64,000 bases of DNA from Deltaproteobacteria bacterium (GTDB lineage Bacteria > Myxococcota_A > UBA9160 > SZUA-336). The stretch covers positions 62,001 to 126,000 of the forward strand of contig JAJDAK010000048.1 in assembly GCA_029261895.1 (NCBI GenBank). The letters are read 5' to 3'. The notes under the pieces were generated by a model. The model saw nothing but the letters and a program-made list of their open reading frames with translations, was not told where the DNA came from and ran no database searches. Each line of letters starts with the position of its first letter. Position 1 is the stretch's first letter. Made by a program: the position numbers and the translations under genes. Of the stretch, positions 17,510 to 26,466 are shown in pieces.

Positions 17510-18696
17510 GTCTTTCGTACCTGAATGATGCGGTCCAAAATCGCAGCCGCGATCTCCACCTTACTCGAGAGTGGCACGCGCGTGGTTTCTTCGGCGGTCG
17601 GGCCAACGATGGTGACCTCGTTCTGATCGACGTCGAAACCAATGTCTGCACGTGAGACATCGTTAACGACAATCAGATCACAGCCCTTACGCTTGAGCTT
17701 ATCGCGTGCGTTCGCGAGAACATTCTCGGTTTCCGCCGCAAAGCCGACAACCGTTCGCTCGCCCTTCGCTGCAGAAATTTCGCGGAGAATGTCTGGGTTG
17801 CGCACCAGTTTGATTTCCAAGGTATCTGCGCTTTCGCGCTTAATCTTCTGATCGACCGTATCTGCCGCTCGATAGTCCGCGACCGCCGCGGTCTTGATGA
17901 CGACCGTCGCGTGTTCGAACTCAGCAAACACGGCGCTGCGCATCTCCTCCGCGGTTCTTACGTCGATCCGCCGAACGCCGATCGGTGTTGGAAGTGAAAC
18001 CGGTCCCGCAATGAGGATGACTTCCGCGCCACGTTTCGCGGCTTCATCCGCCAGCGCAAAACCCATCTTTCCAGAGGAACGGTTGGACAGCACGCGTACC
18101 GGATCCAGCGGTTCCTCCGTAGGGCCCGCGGTAATCAAAACAGCTTCTTCCGCAAGCACCGCCGGACGCATCAAACGTTCGGTCGCTGCAACAATGACCT
18201 CAGGGTCGACCATGCGACCTTCGCCCGTCCAGCCACATGCCAAGTCGCCACGATCGGGTCCGATCCGCTGCACGCCGCGCTCCTGTAACGTGGCCAAATT
18301 GGCTTGGGTTGCCGGATGCTGCAGCATATTGACGTTCATCGCGGGCGCGACCAAAACAGCGGCACGCGTTGCGAGGCAGACCGTAGTCACCAAATCGTTC
18401 GCGAGTCCCTGCGCCAAAGACGCAATCAGGTTCGCGGTTGCCGGCGCCAACACGACCACATCGGCCCAATCCGCCAATTCGATGTGCGAGATCTGGGATT
18501 CCTCGCCAGGCGCAAAAAGTTCGGAACGCACGGGATGACCGGAGAGCGTCTGTAGTGTGAGGGGCGTGACGAATTCGACCGCACCCGCGGTCATCATCAC
18601 GCGGACCTCATGTCCCCGACGCGTGAGCAACCGCACCAGCTCGCAGGCCTTATAGGCCGCGATGCCACCGGAGACACCCAGGAGTACTCTGCTCAT
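17506..18696 (-). CDS. coaBC: Bifunctional phosphopantothenoylcysteine synthetase/decarboxylase CoaBC
   Basis: Coenzyme A biosynthesis: ligates cysteine to 4'-phosphopantothenate, then decarboxylates the product. The N-terminal flavin decarboxylase has GVSGGIAAYKACELVRLL, HIELADWADVVVLAPATANL, PAMNVNMLQHPA and the active-site Cys in LACGWTGEGRM. The C-terminal synthetase begins ITAGPTEEPLDPVRVLSNRS and SGKMGFALADEA. Start ATG at 18696 (MSRVLLGVSGG); upstream frame is not typical. 396 residues. First gene of the coaBC-nfeD-slipin-hflK-hflC unit. Two other CoA genes (coaD, coaX) are also in this window but in different operons. Confidence 0.95.
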   Translation of the reverse strand: MSRVLLGVSGGIAAYKACELVRLLTRRGHEVRVMMTAGAVEFVTPLTLQTLSGHPVRSELFAPGEESQISHIELADWADVVVLAPATANLIASLAQGLANDLVTTVCLATRAAVLVAPAMNVNMLQHPATQANLATLQERGVQRIGPDRGDLACGWTGEGRMVDPEVIVAATERLMRPAVLAEEAVLITAGPTEEPLDPVRVLSNRSSGKMGFALADEAAKRGAEVILIAGPVSLPTPIGVRRIDVRTAEEMRSAVFAEFEHATVVIKTAAVADYRAADTVDQKIKRESADTLEIKLVRNPDILREISAAKGERTVVGFAAETENVLANARDKLKRKGCDLIVVNDVSRADIGFDVDQNEVTIVGPTAEETTRVPLSSKVEIAAAILDRIIQVRKT

Positions 18697-18787
18697 TCCC
18701 GCCCCTCGAGAAATATCCTGAAAAAACAGGGATTTGGAGAGCATTACCCAGGCCGCCAGGTTCTGTCAAACCAGTTGCGCGACCCGA

Positions 18788-18815
18788 TAAAGCTCCATCC
18801 GACCACACCCGAATG
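18788..18815 (+). promoter_or_regulatory. Sigma-28-like promoter of the 18.8 kb kinase operon
   Basis: TAAAGCTC (18788-18795), 12 bases, CCCGAATG (18808-18815): exact T[A/C]AAG-N16-CCGA. The -10 is weaker than consensus (CCGAATG in place of CCGATAA). Predicted start near 18822, leader about 29 bases with a GGTGAG ribosome site. A second CCCGATAA lies at 18783-18790 but has no -35 at the right distance. Confidence 0.5.
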
Positions 18816-18850
18816 AAGACTATGGGTCCGTTTGACCCTCCGGTGAGTTC

Positions 18851-20872
18851 ATGCAGACGCAAAGCGCATTCATGGCTGCGGCGGCCGCGGTCGTCCTCTT
18901 CGTCGCAATGCTGCTACGACGCCACGATCGCGTTTCGCTGCTGCTTTCGGCGCTCACCTTCGCGTTCGGCAGCTATGCGTTCGGAAGGGGCTTGGACGAG
19001 CTGGGATCCGAACTCGGTCCGGTCATCGTGCAAATCGGGCTCGCTGGGATCGGCCCACTCGCGGCGCTCACGGCGGCGGCATTGGTGGGGCATCCAAACT
19101 GGAGCAGGCGATTGCTTCCTGCGTTGTACCTAGGAACCCCCGCGTGGACCTTGCTGGCGATTTCCGATCGCCTGCAGGGGGCGCCGTTGCAACTCGCGAT
19201 TCACACGTGGTCGGTTCTGGGCGTGCTCGCGGCTGCGACCATCCTCGCGCGCTATCCCGCAGAACCAGACTCTGTGGACTCCGCCAGCCCGGTACGCGTG
19301 AGGTACCTCGCCATCACCCACACACTGATCGGTGTCTCCATCGCGATCGATTTAGTCACGTGGCGTTTTGGCCGCCCACAAGTCGCGTCACTCTTGGTTC
19401 CGCTGCTGTATCTCTACACCGGATACCTCCATCTCGCCCAGGTACGGCTAGCGGACCTACGACAGATGATGGGGAATACGTTTGCGTTGAGCTTAATGGC
19501 ACTCGGCCTCGCGGGTTTATTCGCGGCGATCTACATCGCAGTCGGCACGAAACTGGAGCTGTTTCTTTTCAACACCTTCGTGGCATCGTTCGCGCTCCTG
19601 CTCTTTTTCGAGCCGATCCGCCAGCGTGTCCAGCTCGCAATGGATCGACGCTTCGTCGCTGGCAAGCTTGAATTAAAGAGAACCCTGGCTCCACTCATCG
19701 AAAGACTTGCCCACGTTCAAACACTTGATGATGTGCTCAGCGATCTCTTGCAAACCATTGAACAGACCGATCGCATCCGCGCGTCGTCGCTCTTCCTTCG
19801 CGAGGACCGCCACCTCGGCTTCCAACAGGCAGGATCGGTAGGGCTACCACCCCGACGCCGAATCAACTTGGTACGTCAACCCGCTTGGATCGAAGCACTT
19901 GAGAACCATCCCGCGTTATTGCGCGAAGACATCGGTAAAGCGTTTCATGAACGGCAGTCCGAAGCGGACGCGATGCGGCTTCGCCTGCTCCAGGCGATCA
20001 TGCAAGACTTGGACGCAGAACTCGTGCTGCCAATCCGAACCGAGTCCCGAGTCCTTGGCTTTTGGACACTCGCCAACACGAATCCGCGCAACGCATTCTC
20101 TAGCAGTGAGGTAAAATTTCTCCAGGACGTTTCCAATCATCTCGCGATCAGCATTGAAAACTCGAAGACGTTTGAAAATATCCGCGCGCGCGATCGCCTG
20201 GTCAACCTAGGTGAAATGGCCGCGGGCCTCGCGCACGAGATTCGGAATCCGCTCGCGATCATTCGCGGTGCGATCGCCGTGATGGAAGATCCAGATACGG
20301 CTCCAGCGGACATGCAACGCATGATCGTTGAAGAGATCCAGCGTCTCGATCGCGTGGTGGGGACGTTCCTGGATTACGCCAATCCCGACGCACGGGCCGA
20401 GCCCGTAAACGATTTAGAGTCGATTATCCGGGCGACGGTCACAGACACGATGCGTGCACTAAATCCGGCCGCGATCAAGATTGAGTTCGAGATCGCCGGC
20501 CCGGTTCCAGCTGTTCGCGCAAATGCCGACCAGCTTGAGCGCGTCATCGCAAACCTGGTTCAAAACGCGATCCAAGCGCTCGGTGACGAAGGCACGATTC
20601 GAATCTCCATCCAGTCATTCAGCGATCCACCCAGCGTCGAGATCACAGTTCAAGACGACGGCCCAGGCATGGACGAGCCCACGCTCGAGAAAGCCTTCAT
20701 TCCGTTTTTCACCACCAAAGAACGCGGCACCGGACTTGGCCTCGCGCTTTGCGAAAAACTGGTTCGCGCGCAGGGCGGCACAATCGAGTTGCGATGCCGA
20801 CCGGGAGAAGGCACAGCCGTCAGCATTCGATTGGCCCTTTGGCTGGACGAAGGCACAGAGGTTTTGCCATGA
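18851..20872 (+). CDS. Membrane histidine kinase with GAF domain (PrsK-like architecture)
   Basis: Kinase of 673 residues. Seven to eight hydrophobic segments fill residues 1-250, a GAF domain lies at about 285-435, HisKA contains the phospho-acceptor in AAGLAHEIRNPLAIIRGAI near residue 461, and HATPase follows with NLVQNAIQALGD, DDGPGMDE and RGTGLGLALCEKL. Membrane module, GAF and kinase in this order match PrsK, the kinase of PEP-CTERM/exosortase regulons, but no exosortase genes are seen, so the name is not used. The stop overlaps the start of the NtrC-type regulator gene, its obvious partner. The input signal is unknown. Confidence 0.85.
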   Translation: MQTQSAFMAAAAAVVLFVAMLLRRHDRVSLLLSALTFAFGSYAFGRGLDELGSELGPVIVQIGLAGIGPLAALTAAALVGHPNWSRRLLPALYLGTPAWTLLAISDRLQGAPLQLAIHTWSVLGVLAAATILARYPAEPDSVDSASPVRVRYLAITHTLIGVSIAIDLVTWRFGRPQVASLLVPLLYLYTGYLHLAQVRLADLRQMMGNTFALSLMALGLAGLFAAIYIAVGTKLELFLFNTFVASFALLLFFEPIRQRVQLAMDRRFVAGKLELKRTLAPLIERLAHVQTLDDVLSDLLQTIEQTDRIRASSLFLREDRHLGFQQAGSVGLPPRRRINLVRQPAWIEALENHPALLREDIGKAFHERQSEADAMRLRLLQAIMQDLDAELVLPIRTESRVLGFWTLANTNPRNAFSSSEVKFLQDVSNHLAISIENSKTFENIRARDRLVNLGEMAAGLAHEIRNPLAIIRGAIAVMEDPDTAPADMQRMIVEEIQRLDRVVGTFLDYANPDARAEPVNDLESIIRATVTDTMRALNPAAIKIEFEIAGPVPAVRANADQLERVIANLVQNAIQALGDEGTIRISIQSFSDPPSVEITVQDDGPGMDEPTLEKAFIPFFTTKERGTGLGLALCEKLVRAQGGTIELRCRPGEGTAVSIRLALWLDEGTEVLP

Positions 20873-22230
20873 AGCATGACGCAACCGTTCTGATTGTTGA
20901 AAACGAATCCAATATGCGGACCGTCCTCTGTGCTCTGCTACGACGCGACGGCCACACAATACTCGAAGCAGGTCACGGTAAGGAGGCACTCGCGAAGCTC
21001 AAGGATTGCCGAGTCGATGCGGTCTTGACCGACCTCAACATGCCCCATATGAATGGCCTTGAGCTTCTGGCTGAAATGAAAAAGACCTACCGTGACATTC
21101 CGGTCGTACTCTTGACCGCGCACGGCAGCATCGGGAGCGCGGTCGAAGCGCTGAAACAAGGCGCGTTCGATTACCTGACCAAGCCTTTCGATCCGGATGA
21201 AATTCGGCAAGTGATGGACAAGGCTGTGCGCTCGCGGGTTTTGCAAGAGGCCGAAACGATTGCCGCACTAGATGACGATCCCGAACGACTTTTGCTTGGT
21301 GACAGTTCAGCCCTTAGTAACGTACGTCACGTGATCGATCGCGTCGCACCAACTTCAGCAACGGTGATGATTACCGGCGAAAGCGGAACCGGCAAGGAGT
21401 TGGTCGCGCGCAGCTTACATCTACGCGGGCCACGGCCTGACGGTCCCTTCATAAAAGTCAACTGCGCCGCTATCCCTGAATCGTTATTAGAAAGCGAACT
21501 CTTCGGTCATGAAAAAGGTGCATTCACAGGTGCAGCCGCACGCAAACCCGGACGCTTCGAGCTCGCTCACCAGGGCACATTGTTCCTCGATGAAATCGGA
21601 GAGATGCCACTCTCTGCGCAACCCAAACTGCTCCGCGCATTACAGGAGTCCAAGTTTTATCGTGTGGGAGGAACACGCACCATCGAAGTCGACGTTCGTA
21701 TCATTGCCGCAACCAATCGTGATCTGAAAGCCGAGGTCAATTCGGGCCAATTCCGTGAAGATCTTTTCTACCGTCTAAACGTTGTTCCGATCCAGGTTCC
21801 GAGCCTGCGTCAGCGTCGCGCAGACATCCCCGAGCTTGCACAGTTCTTTTTGGAACGTTTCGCCCAGCGCAATCAGCGCGGGCTTCTTTCAATTTCCGAC
21901 GCGGCCCTTGCACTACTCTCCAGTTATCCCTGGCCAGGAAATATTCGGGAGCTTGAGAATGTGATCGAGCGCGCGAGCTTGCTGACCGACGGGCCCAGCG
22001 TCAAGCCGGAAGATTTACCCGACGAGCTCCGCAGACCTTCGGATGACGATTCGGGCCAAGAACCGCTGCGCGAACGTATTCGCTCTGCAACACGCGAACT
22101 CGAAACAGATGCGATTCACGACGCGCTTGACCAGACGGGCGGGAATATCACGAAGGCCGCAAAACTCCTCGGCCTTTCGCGACGCGGGTTACAGCTGAAA
22201 ATGAAAGAACTGAATATCGAGCGCGTTTAG
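20869..22230 (+). CDS. NtrC-family sigma-54-dependent response regulator
   Basis: Activator of 453 residues, translated from the ATG at 20869 which overlaps the kinase stop (ATGA). Receiver: LIVENESNMRT in place of the usual DD pair (E-N-E), phospho-acceptor in DAVLTDLNMPHMNG, and Lys in YLTKPF. AAA+: [27 protein letters not shown]-finger region and C-terminal Fis-like helix-turn-helix (ITKAAKLLGLSRRGLQLKMKEL). Together with the preceding kinase it forms a complete two-component system. Target promoters should be sigma-54 type. Its stop overlaps that of coaD on the other strand. Confidence 0.93.
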   Translation: MKHDATVLIVENESNMRTVLCALLRRDGHTILEAGHGKEALAKLKDCRVDAVLTDLNMPHMNGLELLAEMKKTYRDIPVVLLTAHGSIGSAVEALKQGAFDYLTKPFDPDEIRQVMDKAVRSRVLQEAETIAALDDDPERLLLGDSSALSNVRHVIDRVAPTSATVMITGESGTGKELVARSLHLRGPRPDGPFIKVNCAAIPESLLESELFGHEKGAFTGAAARKPGRFELAHQGTLFLDEIGEMPLSAQPKLLRALQESKFYRVGGTRTIEVDVRIIAATNRDLKAEVNSGQFREDLFYRLNVVPIQVPSLRQRRADIPELAQFFLERFAQRNQRGLLSISDAALALLSSYPWPGNIRELENVIERASLLTDGPSVKPEDLPDELRRPSDDDSGQEPLRERIRSATRELETDAIHDALDQTGGNITKAAKLLGLSRRGLQLKMKELNIERV

Positions 22231-22721
22231 CTTTTGGATTTCAGCTTATTCTTCAAGCGTTCGTGCACGAGCGCGGGTACAAAATCCGAAACGTCACCGC
22301 CGAAGCTAACGATCTCGCGCAGTCGTGATGAGCTCACATAAAACCAGCGCTCACCCGTCATCAAGAAAACCATCTCGATGTCGGGATACATATGTTTGTT
22401 CATCTGCGCCATTTCGAATTCATATTCGAAATCCGAAATCGCCCGCAATCCGCGAATAACAATGGGCGCGTTCTTCACTTTCGCATAGTCGACCAGCAGG
22501 CCGTCAATCGTATCGATCGTAATCCGTGGATGATCACCGAGCACGCTGCTCACCATGTCGAGCCGTTCTTCCACCGAAAACAATCCGCTCTTCGACCGGT
22601 TGGTCGCGACCGCGACAATCAGATGATCAAAGAGGCTCAACGAACGTTCGATTAGATCGAGATGTCCGTTGGTCACCGGATCAAAGCTTGCCGGATAGAT
22701 CGCAGTACGTGAGCTAGACAT
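22227..22721 (-). CDS. coaD: Phosphopantetheine adenylyltransferase CoaD
   Basis: Enzyme of the fourth CoA step: 4'-phosphopantetheine + ATP to dephospho-CoA. 164 residues from ATG at 22721. The nucleotidyltransferase signature TAIYPASFDPVTNGHLDLIERS, NKSGLF-like loop (NRSKSGLFSVEER), IVIRGLRAISDFEYEFEMAQMN and the C-terminal YVSSSRLREIVSFGGDVSDFVP are all family hallmarks (short runs shown). It overlaps the end of rsmD by 8 bp, a very common pairing in bacteria. Confidence 0.96.
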   Translation of the reverse strand: MSSSRTAIYPASFDPVTNGHLDLIERSLSLFDHLIVAVATNRSKSGLFSVEERLDMVSSVLGDHPRITIDTIDGLLVDYAKVKNAPIVIRGLRAISDFEYEFEMAQMNKHMYPDIEMVFLMTGERWFYVSSSRLREIVSFGGDVSDFVPALVHERLKNKLKSKS

Positions 22722-23277
22722 GCGTGCTTTCCTTTTCAAACCAATCGAAGGCAGTACCGCCAAAGGTACGCGTTTCCGTTCGACGGAGTCCCAGGAGTTT
22801 CGAACTCGGTGGTTCCGCTGCTGCTCTCTCTATCACGAGCACCCCAGTCGAGCCCAGCAACTCCTGCATCTCGGGACTTTCAACCAACACAGGTAGCCAA
22901 TCGCTCGCATACGGTGGATCCGCAAAAACCCAATCAAATCGACACCCTTCGCGGGCAAGGCCCTGCAAAGCGGCTCGCACATCGCGCCTCAAGACCCTGG
23001 TTTGCGATACGAGCCCGAGATCCGTGAGGTTGCGCTCCAAGACCTGGGTTGCGGCGCGGGCTCGCTCCACAAAAACCACGTTGGCCGCACCGCGTGAGAT
23101 CGCCTCGATCCCCACCGCGCCAGTGCCGGCGAAGAGATCGAGCCAATGCGTCTCGGCGATCGAAGGTCCCAAGCAGGCAAACAAACTCTCACGCGCGCGA
23201 TCCGAAGTAGGCCGGATGCTCGGGCCTTTCACGCTATGCAGTTTACGGCCCCGAAGTGCACCAGCTATGACACGCAT
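22714..23277 (-). CDS. rsmD: 16S rRNA (guanine966-N2)-methyltransferase RsmD
   Basis: SAM-dependent methyltransferase of 187 residues acting on 16S rRNA in the assembled 30S subunit. Start ATG at 23277 (MRVIAGALRGRKL) is the family start. SAM motif DLFAGTGAVGIEAISRGA and catalytic DPPY (VFADPPYASDW) are present. Followed by coaD in the same unit. Confidence 0.95.
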   Translation of the reverse strand: MRVIAGALRGRKLHSVKGPSIRPTSDRARESLFACLGPSIAETHWLDLFAGTGAVGIEAISRGAANVVFVERARAATQVLERNLTDLGLVSQTRVLRRDVRAALQGLAREGCRFDWVFADPPYASDWLPVLVESPEMQELLGSTGVLVIERAAAEPPSSKLLGLRRTETRTFGGTAFDWFEKESTHV

Positions 23278-23572
23278 TGAACTAAGTACCCAATATAAAA
23301 ATGCCCGCACATTACAGAGGACAGGCTATCAATGGCCTCGCGAAAGCGTCAAGTTCGACTAACGCACTTCGACGCAGTGTATGACACCAGACATCATGGG
23401 TGTGTATGGCCTTGCTTGATCGGTCTATCTTGGTTGCATAAGATTCCAATTCGGTAATGCGTGTAAGTTGCGTGTTCCCCGTGACAACCCACTGGGTCCG
23501 AACGTTTCAGCCCAGCTAGATGATGCAGACACGACAAGCGACGACACCAACGTCGCGCGGAGAATCAAGCTT
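23278..23572. other. Intergenic stretch upstream of the XRE gene
   Basis: About 295 bp between divergent rsmD and the XRE gene. A TTG-started in-frame extension of the XRE frame (from 23468) reaches into it but looks like leader rather than coding sequence. I see no RNA gene or repeat. Confidence 0.4.
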
Positions 23573-23851
23573 ATGGCCGCCAGTGCTTCCCGTACCTCAA
23601 AGTCCTCCCGTGTTACCAAAGCCACCATTGAGAGGCATAAGCGCCAGATCGCAGGCCGCCTTGCGCAGATTCGTGGCGATCGTTCCCAACGTGCCTTCGC
23701 CAAGGAATTGGGTGTCTTTCAACAGAACGTAAATCGCTACGAAAGCGGTACCATGCCGCACGCAGACTTCTTGATCACGCTTTCTCTAAAGGAAGGCGTA
23801 TCGCTAGATTGGCTGTTGCTTGGAAAAGGTCGAACGCGCCAACGCCGCTAG
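23573..23851 (+). CDS. Small XRE-family helix-turn-helix protein
   Basis: DNA-binding protein of 92 residues. A basic, Ser/Thr-rich N-terminal tail (about 1-20) precedes an HTH: GRLAQIRGDRSQRAFAKELG, then VFQQNVNRYESGTMPHADF with the recognition-helix signature of the Cro/C1 family, ending WLLLGKGRTRQRR. ATG at 23573 has GGAG about ten bases upstream; a TTG at 23468 would add 35 residues. It stands alone, so its targets are unknown. It resembles single-domain regulators of mobile or stress genes, but nothing mobile is next to it. Confidence 0.75.
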   Translation: MAASASRTSKSSRVTKATIERHKRQIAGRLAQIRGDRSQRAFAKELGVFQQNVNRYESGTMPHADFLITLSLKEGVSLDWLLLGKGRTRQRR

Positions 23852-24010
23852 AGCAGCAGAAGCAAAATTCCCAACCTATGTAGTCAGGTTCCCCGTCACC
23901 ACACAGAGTTGCACGCGCATGCGCTCGCAATTCGCGCGGTAGATCCCCCGTTCTATCAGTTGAATCCAAATTTCCAACGTCGCTGGGCACGCTTCTTGTA
24001 CAAGAAGAGA

Positions 24011-24029
24011 CCGGACACGACATGTCCGG
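24011..24029 (+). promoter_or_regulatory. Inverted repeat covering the ribosome site of the DUF5658-like gene
   Basis: CCGGACA-cgaca-TGTCCGG, perfect 7-bp arms. The right arm runs into the GGAGG ribosome binding site of the gene starting at 24042. Could be an operator or a hairpin masking translation start. Confidence 0.4.
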
Positions 24030-24041
24030 AGGTCAGTTTCG

Positions 24042-24362
24042 ATGTTGGCAGTAATGGGTGCGATCGTGGTTCTCTTCAATGCGTTGGACAACTTGACGAC
24101 ATTCCTTTGCCTGAGTCAGTCCGAGGACTGCATCGAAGCGAATCCTGTCGCTGCATGGCTTTTCGACTCCATGGGTTTGGTTAACGGGTTGGTGCTCGAA
24201 ATGTCCATCACAGCGCTCGCCGTGATCTTCTTGGTTGTCACCAACTACGTACCACGACATGTAAAAGTCGTGCTGCTCACGATACTCACGATACTTCCGG
24301 CATGGGCGAGCCTGAACAACATGTACGTAATGGATGCTATCGGGATCTCATTCTCCTTCTAA
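24042..24362 (+). CDS. DUF5658-like small membrane protein
   Basis: Protein of 106 residues with three hydrophobic segments (about 1-22, 45-66, 74-95). The pattern NALDNLTTFLCL, followed by EANPVAAWLFDSMG, resembles the DUF5658 family of integral membrane proteins of unknown function. ATG with GGAGG ten bases upstream. It lies 4 bp before the lytic transglycosylase gene and may be co-transcribed with it; no function can be stated. Confidence 0.7.
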   Translation: MLAVMGAIVVLFNALDNLTTFLCLSQSEDCIEANPVAAWLFDSMGLVNGLVLEMSITALAVIFLVVTNYVPRHVKVVLLTILTILPAWASLNNMYVMDAIGISFSF

Positions 24363-24366
24363 TACC

Positions 24367-24957
24367 ATGCACCATCTATTCAAATTCTTAACGACTTCCG
24401 TTTTGGCATGTGCGTTGTCGTGTTCGTTCTTCGGCCCCGATCAACCTGCGCTCGCCACCTCATATTCGGAAACAGAAATCTACGGCCCCAGCACGGTCGA
24501 AGCAGTCGAGGTTCACTTTCACCGCTACCACACCAACCTATCGAACCGTGAAATTCGACGGGTCGCGGAGGTGTTGGTGGAACAATGCGAGATACTTGAT
24601 CTTGATCGCGATACCATGCTGGCCGTTATTCGCGTGGAGAGCGGGTTCAACAATTTTGCGATCTCCAGGGTCGGAGCACTCGGCCTGATGCAAATCATGC
24701 CGTTTACAGGTGAGATGCTCGCAAAGGATCTCGGCATCCCCTGGTCGGATAAGAAGCAGCTCTTCGATCCCGAACTGAACGTTCGAATGGGTACCGCCTA
24801 CCTGAGACAGCTGCACGACAAATACGAGAACTGGGACAAGGCGCTCGCCGCGTACAACTGGGGCCCCGCACGGATCGATTGGAAACTCGCGAATGGGCGT
24901 GGTCTACCGCGGCAATACGTCGACCGCATATATGCGAGCTCTTTCGCTCTAAACTAA
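24367..24957 (+). CDS. Lytic transglycosylase (SLT domain)
   Basis: Peptidoglycan-cleaving enzyme of 196 residues producing 1,6-anhydromuropeptides in the periplasm. A signal sequence (about 1-30, ending ALATS) is followed by the SLT fold with catalytic Glu in AVIRVESGFN, then GALGLMQIMPFTGEML and the C-terminal AAYNWGP. It is a short, single-domain member. Converges on dacB (4-bp overlap of the 3' ends). Its product, anhydroMurNAc-peptide, is the substrate chain that leads to AnmK, AmgK and MurU encoded a few kb away. Confidence 0.9.
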   Translation: MHHLFKFLTTSVLACALSCSFFGPDQPALATSYSETEIYGPSTVEAVEVHFHRYHTNLSNREIRRVAEVLVEQCEILDLDRDTMLAVIRVESGFNNFAISRVGALGLMQIMPFTGEMLAKDLGIPWSDKKQLFDPELNVRMGTAYLRQLHDKYENWDKALAAYNWGPARIDWKLANGRGLPRQYVDRIYASSFALN

Positions 24958-26396
24958 TCCCCGGTTGAGGGTGTGGAGATTTGAGTCAGCGCGATTAAAA
25001 ACTCATCGATCGCAAGGTCCACCGCTTCACTCCCACCACGCGCCCCGTTAACCATCACCGAGAAGACCCAACGCTGATCGTTTGCGAGACCGGCGGTCGC
25101 GATTCCACTCAGGGACGCAACTCGTTTCAGATGCCCCGTCTTTCCCCGCACTGCGCCAACATCGTCGACCATGCGATCTTTCAACGTACCGTCCCGACCC
25201 GCAAGCGGTAGCGAGGCTAAAAATTCCGGACCCGAACCAAACCGAGCGCTGGCATCGCGAATCACCGCAACCAGCGTAGATGCCGCAACGCGATTGCGCG
25301 GTGATAAACCGGACCCGTCCGCTACAATTGCTCCGCTTTCGTCGATACCCAACTCGGTAAGGTAGGCGCGAACGGCGCGTGCTCCCTTTTCCCAACTTCC
25401 TGGCACGCCGTACATTTCTGCACCCAATAACTTCATCAATTGCTCTGCGATGAAGTTGTTACTGAACTTATTGAGCTTCGAAACGATCTGCCCCAATGAC
25501 TCACCCTTGTAACGATGAAATTCAGTGACGCCTTCAGGCAGGCTCGTGACCGCATCAGTCCCTGCTACGCGTACGCCCTGTGCCTGCAGTTGTGCACGTA
25601 ACAGCGATGCCGCATAAATCTCGGGCAATGCCACTGCGCGCCAATAAGTTTTTGCCGCACCCTTTGCGCGTACGGTTCCATGAACCAACACACGCTCACC
25701 ACTGCCATCGGGTAGTGGTTTTAGGTCGAGGATCGGCTTCGCGTTCTTCGTCACCGCCAGCGCATCCGACGAAATTCGAAAATACGAAATATTGGGTGCA
25801 ACCTGAACCATCACCGGACCTTTCGCCTCATCGGGACCGGTGATGTCTACCCGAAAGCTTGAATAGTTCACCGCGAATGCGCTGGTGGCCGCGTGATAGG
25901 CACGGGTCGAACGTGGTCCCCAATCGGGATGGAAACGCATCCGATCAAAGTAAGTATTGTCGATCCCGATGCCGCCGCGAATTTCCTGTATACCGAGCAA
26001 TCGAATTTCTTCGGCGAGTTTCCAAATCGTTTCCGACACCAGGGTTGGGTCACCCACACCCCGGATCCAAAGCCTTCCATCGAGCACGCCGCCGCGCGGT
26101 GGACGCTCGACATAGATCTCAGTTTCAAAATGATGCGCCGGACCCCAGTGAGACAGCGCGGCGCCCGCGATCAACAGCTTTTGATTGGACGCCGGCACCA
26201 TGAGGCCCTCGGCGTTATGCCCGACAATGCCGGCCCGCGTCTCTAGCCCTTCCACCAGCACGGCGATGCGACCCCCCCGAACCGCGGGCTTTTTAAGAAA
26301 TTCCGCTAGCGCTCGCTCGGGTTGCCCGTTCTCAGCCCAGGCGAGGGGCGAGAGCAGGCTCAACAAAAGCCCCAGTCCGATTCGAAATCCAAGCAT
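24954..26396 (-). CDS. dacB: D-alanyl-D-alanine carboxypeptidase/endopeptidase, PBP4 type (DacB)
   Basis: Class C low-molecular-weight penicillin-binding protein, peptidase family S13, 480 residues with signal peptide (cut near AWA-EN). Active-site motifs are complete: SxxK as ASNQK (Ser70/Lys73), SxN as FSNNF, and KTG as RGKTGHLK. The large insertion between SxxK and SxN typical of PBP4 is present. Acts in the periplasm trimming peptide stems or cross-links. Back to back with amgK and facing the lytic transglycosylase, so a cell-wall turnover locus. Confidence 0.93.
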   Translation of the reverse strand: MLGFRIGLGLLLSLLSPLAWAENGQPERALAEFLKKPAVRGGRIAVLVEGLETRAGIVGHNAEGLMVPASNQKLLIAGAALSHWGPAHHFETEIYVERPPRGGVLDGRLWIRGVGDPTLVSETIWKLAEEIRLLGIQEIRGGIGIDNTYFDRMRFHPDWGPRSTRAYHAATSAFAVNYSSFRVDITGPDEAKGPVMVQVAPNISYFRISSDALAVTKNAKPILDLKPLPDGSGERVLVHGTVRAKGAAKTYWRAVALPEIYAASLLRAQLQAQGVRVAGTDAVTSLPEGVTEFHRYKGESLGQIVSKLNKFSNNFIAEQLMKLLGAEMYGVPGSWEKGARAVRAYLTELGIDESGAIVADGSGLSPRNRVAASTLVAVIRDASARFGSGPEFLASLPLAGRDGTLKDRMVDDVGAVRGKTGHLKRVASLSGIATAGLANDQRWVFSVMVNGARGGSEAVDLAIDEFLIALTQISTPSTGD

Positions 26397-26466
26397 TTCC
26401 GGAAATTAGGCCACGCTGCGTCCCCGCGCCGCTTGCACTTTTGAATCCGCTCGCCATCCTGGTTCT

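Noticed and set aside
18783..18790. CCCGATAA as the -10 of the 18851 kinase promoter
   Set aside because: There is no T[A/C]AAG at the required distance; the TAAAG-N16-CCGA pair starting at 18788 fits the shared pattern better.
23468..23572. TTG-started extension of the XRE protein
   Set aside because: The added 35 residues show no family similarity, and ATG 23573 has a ribosome site.
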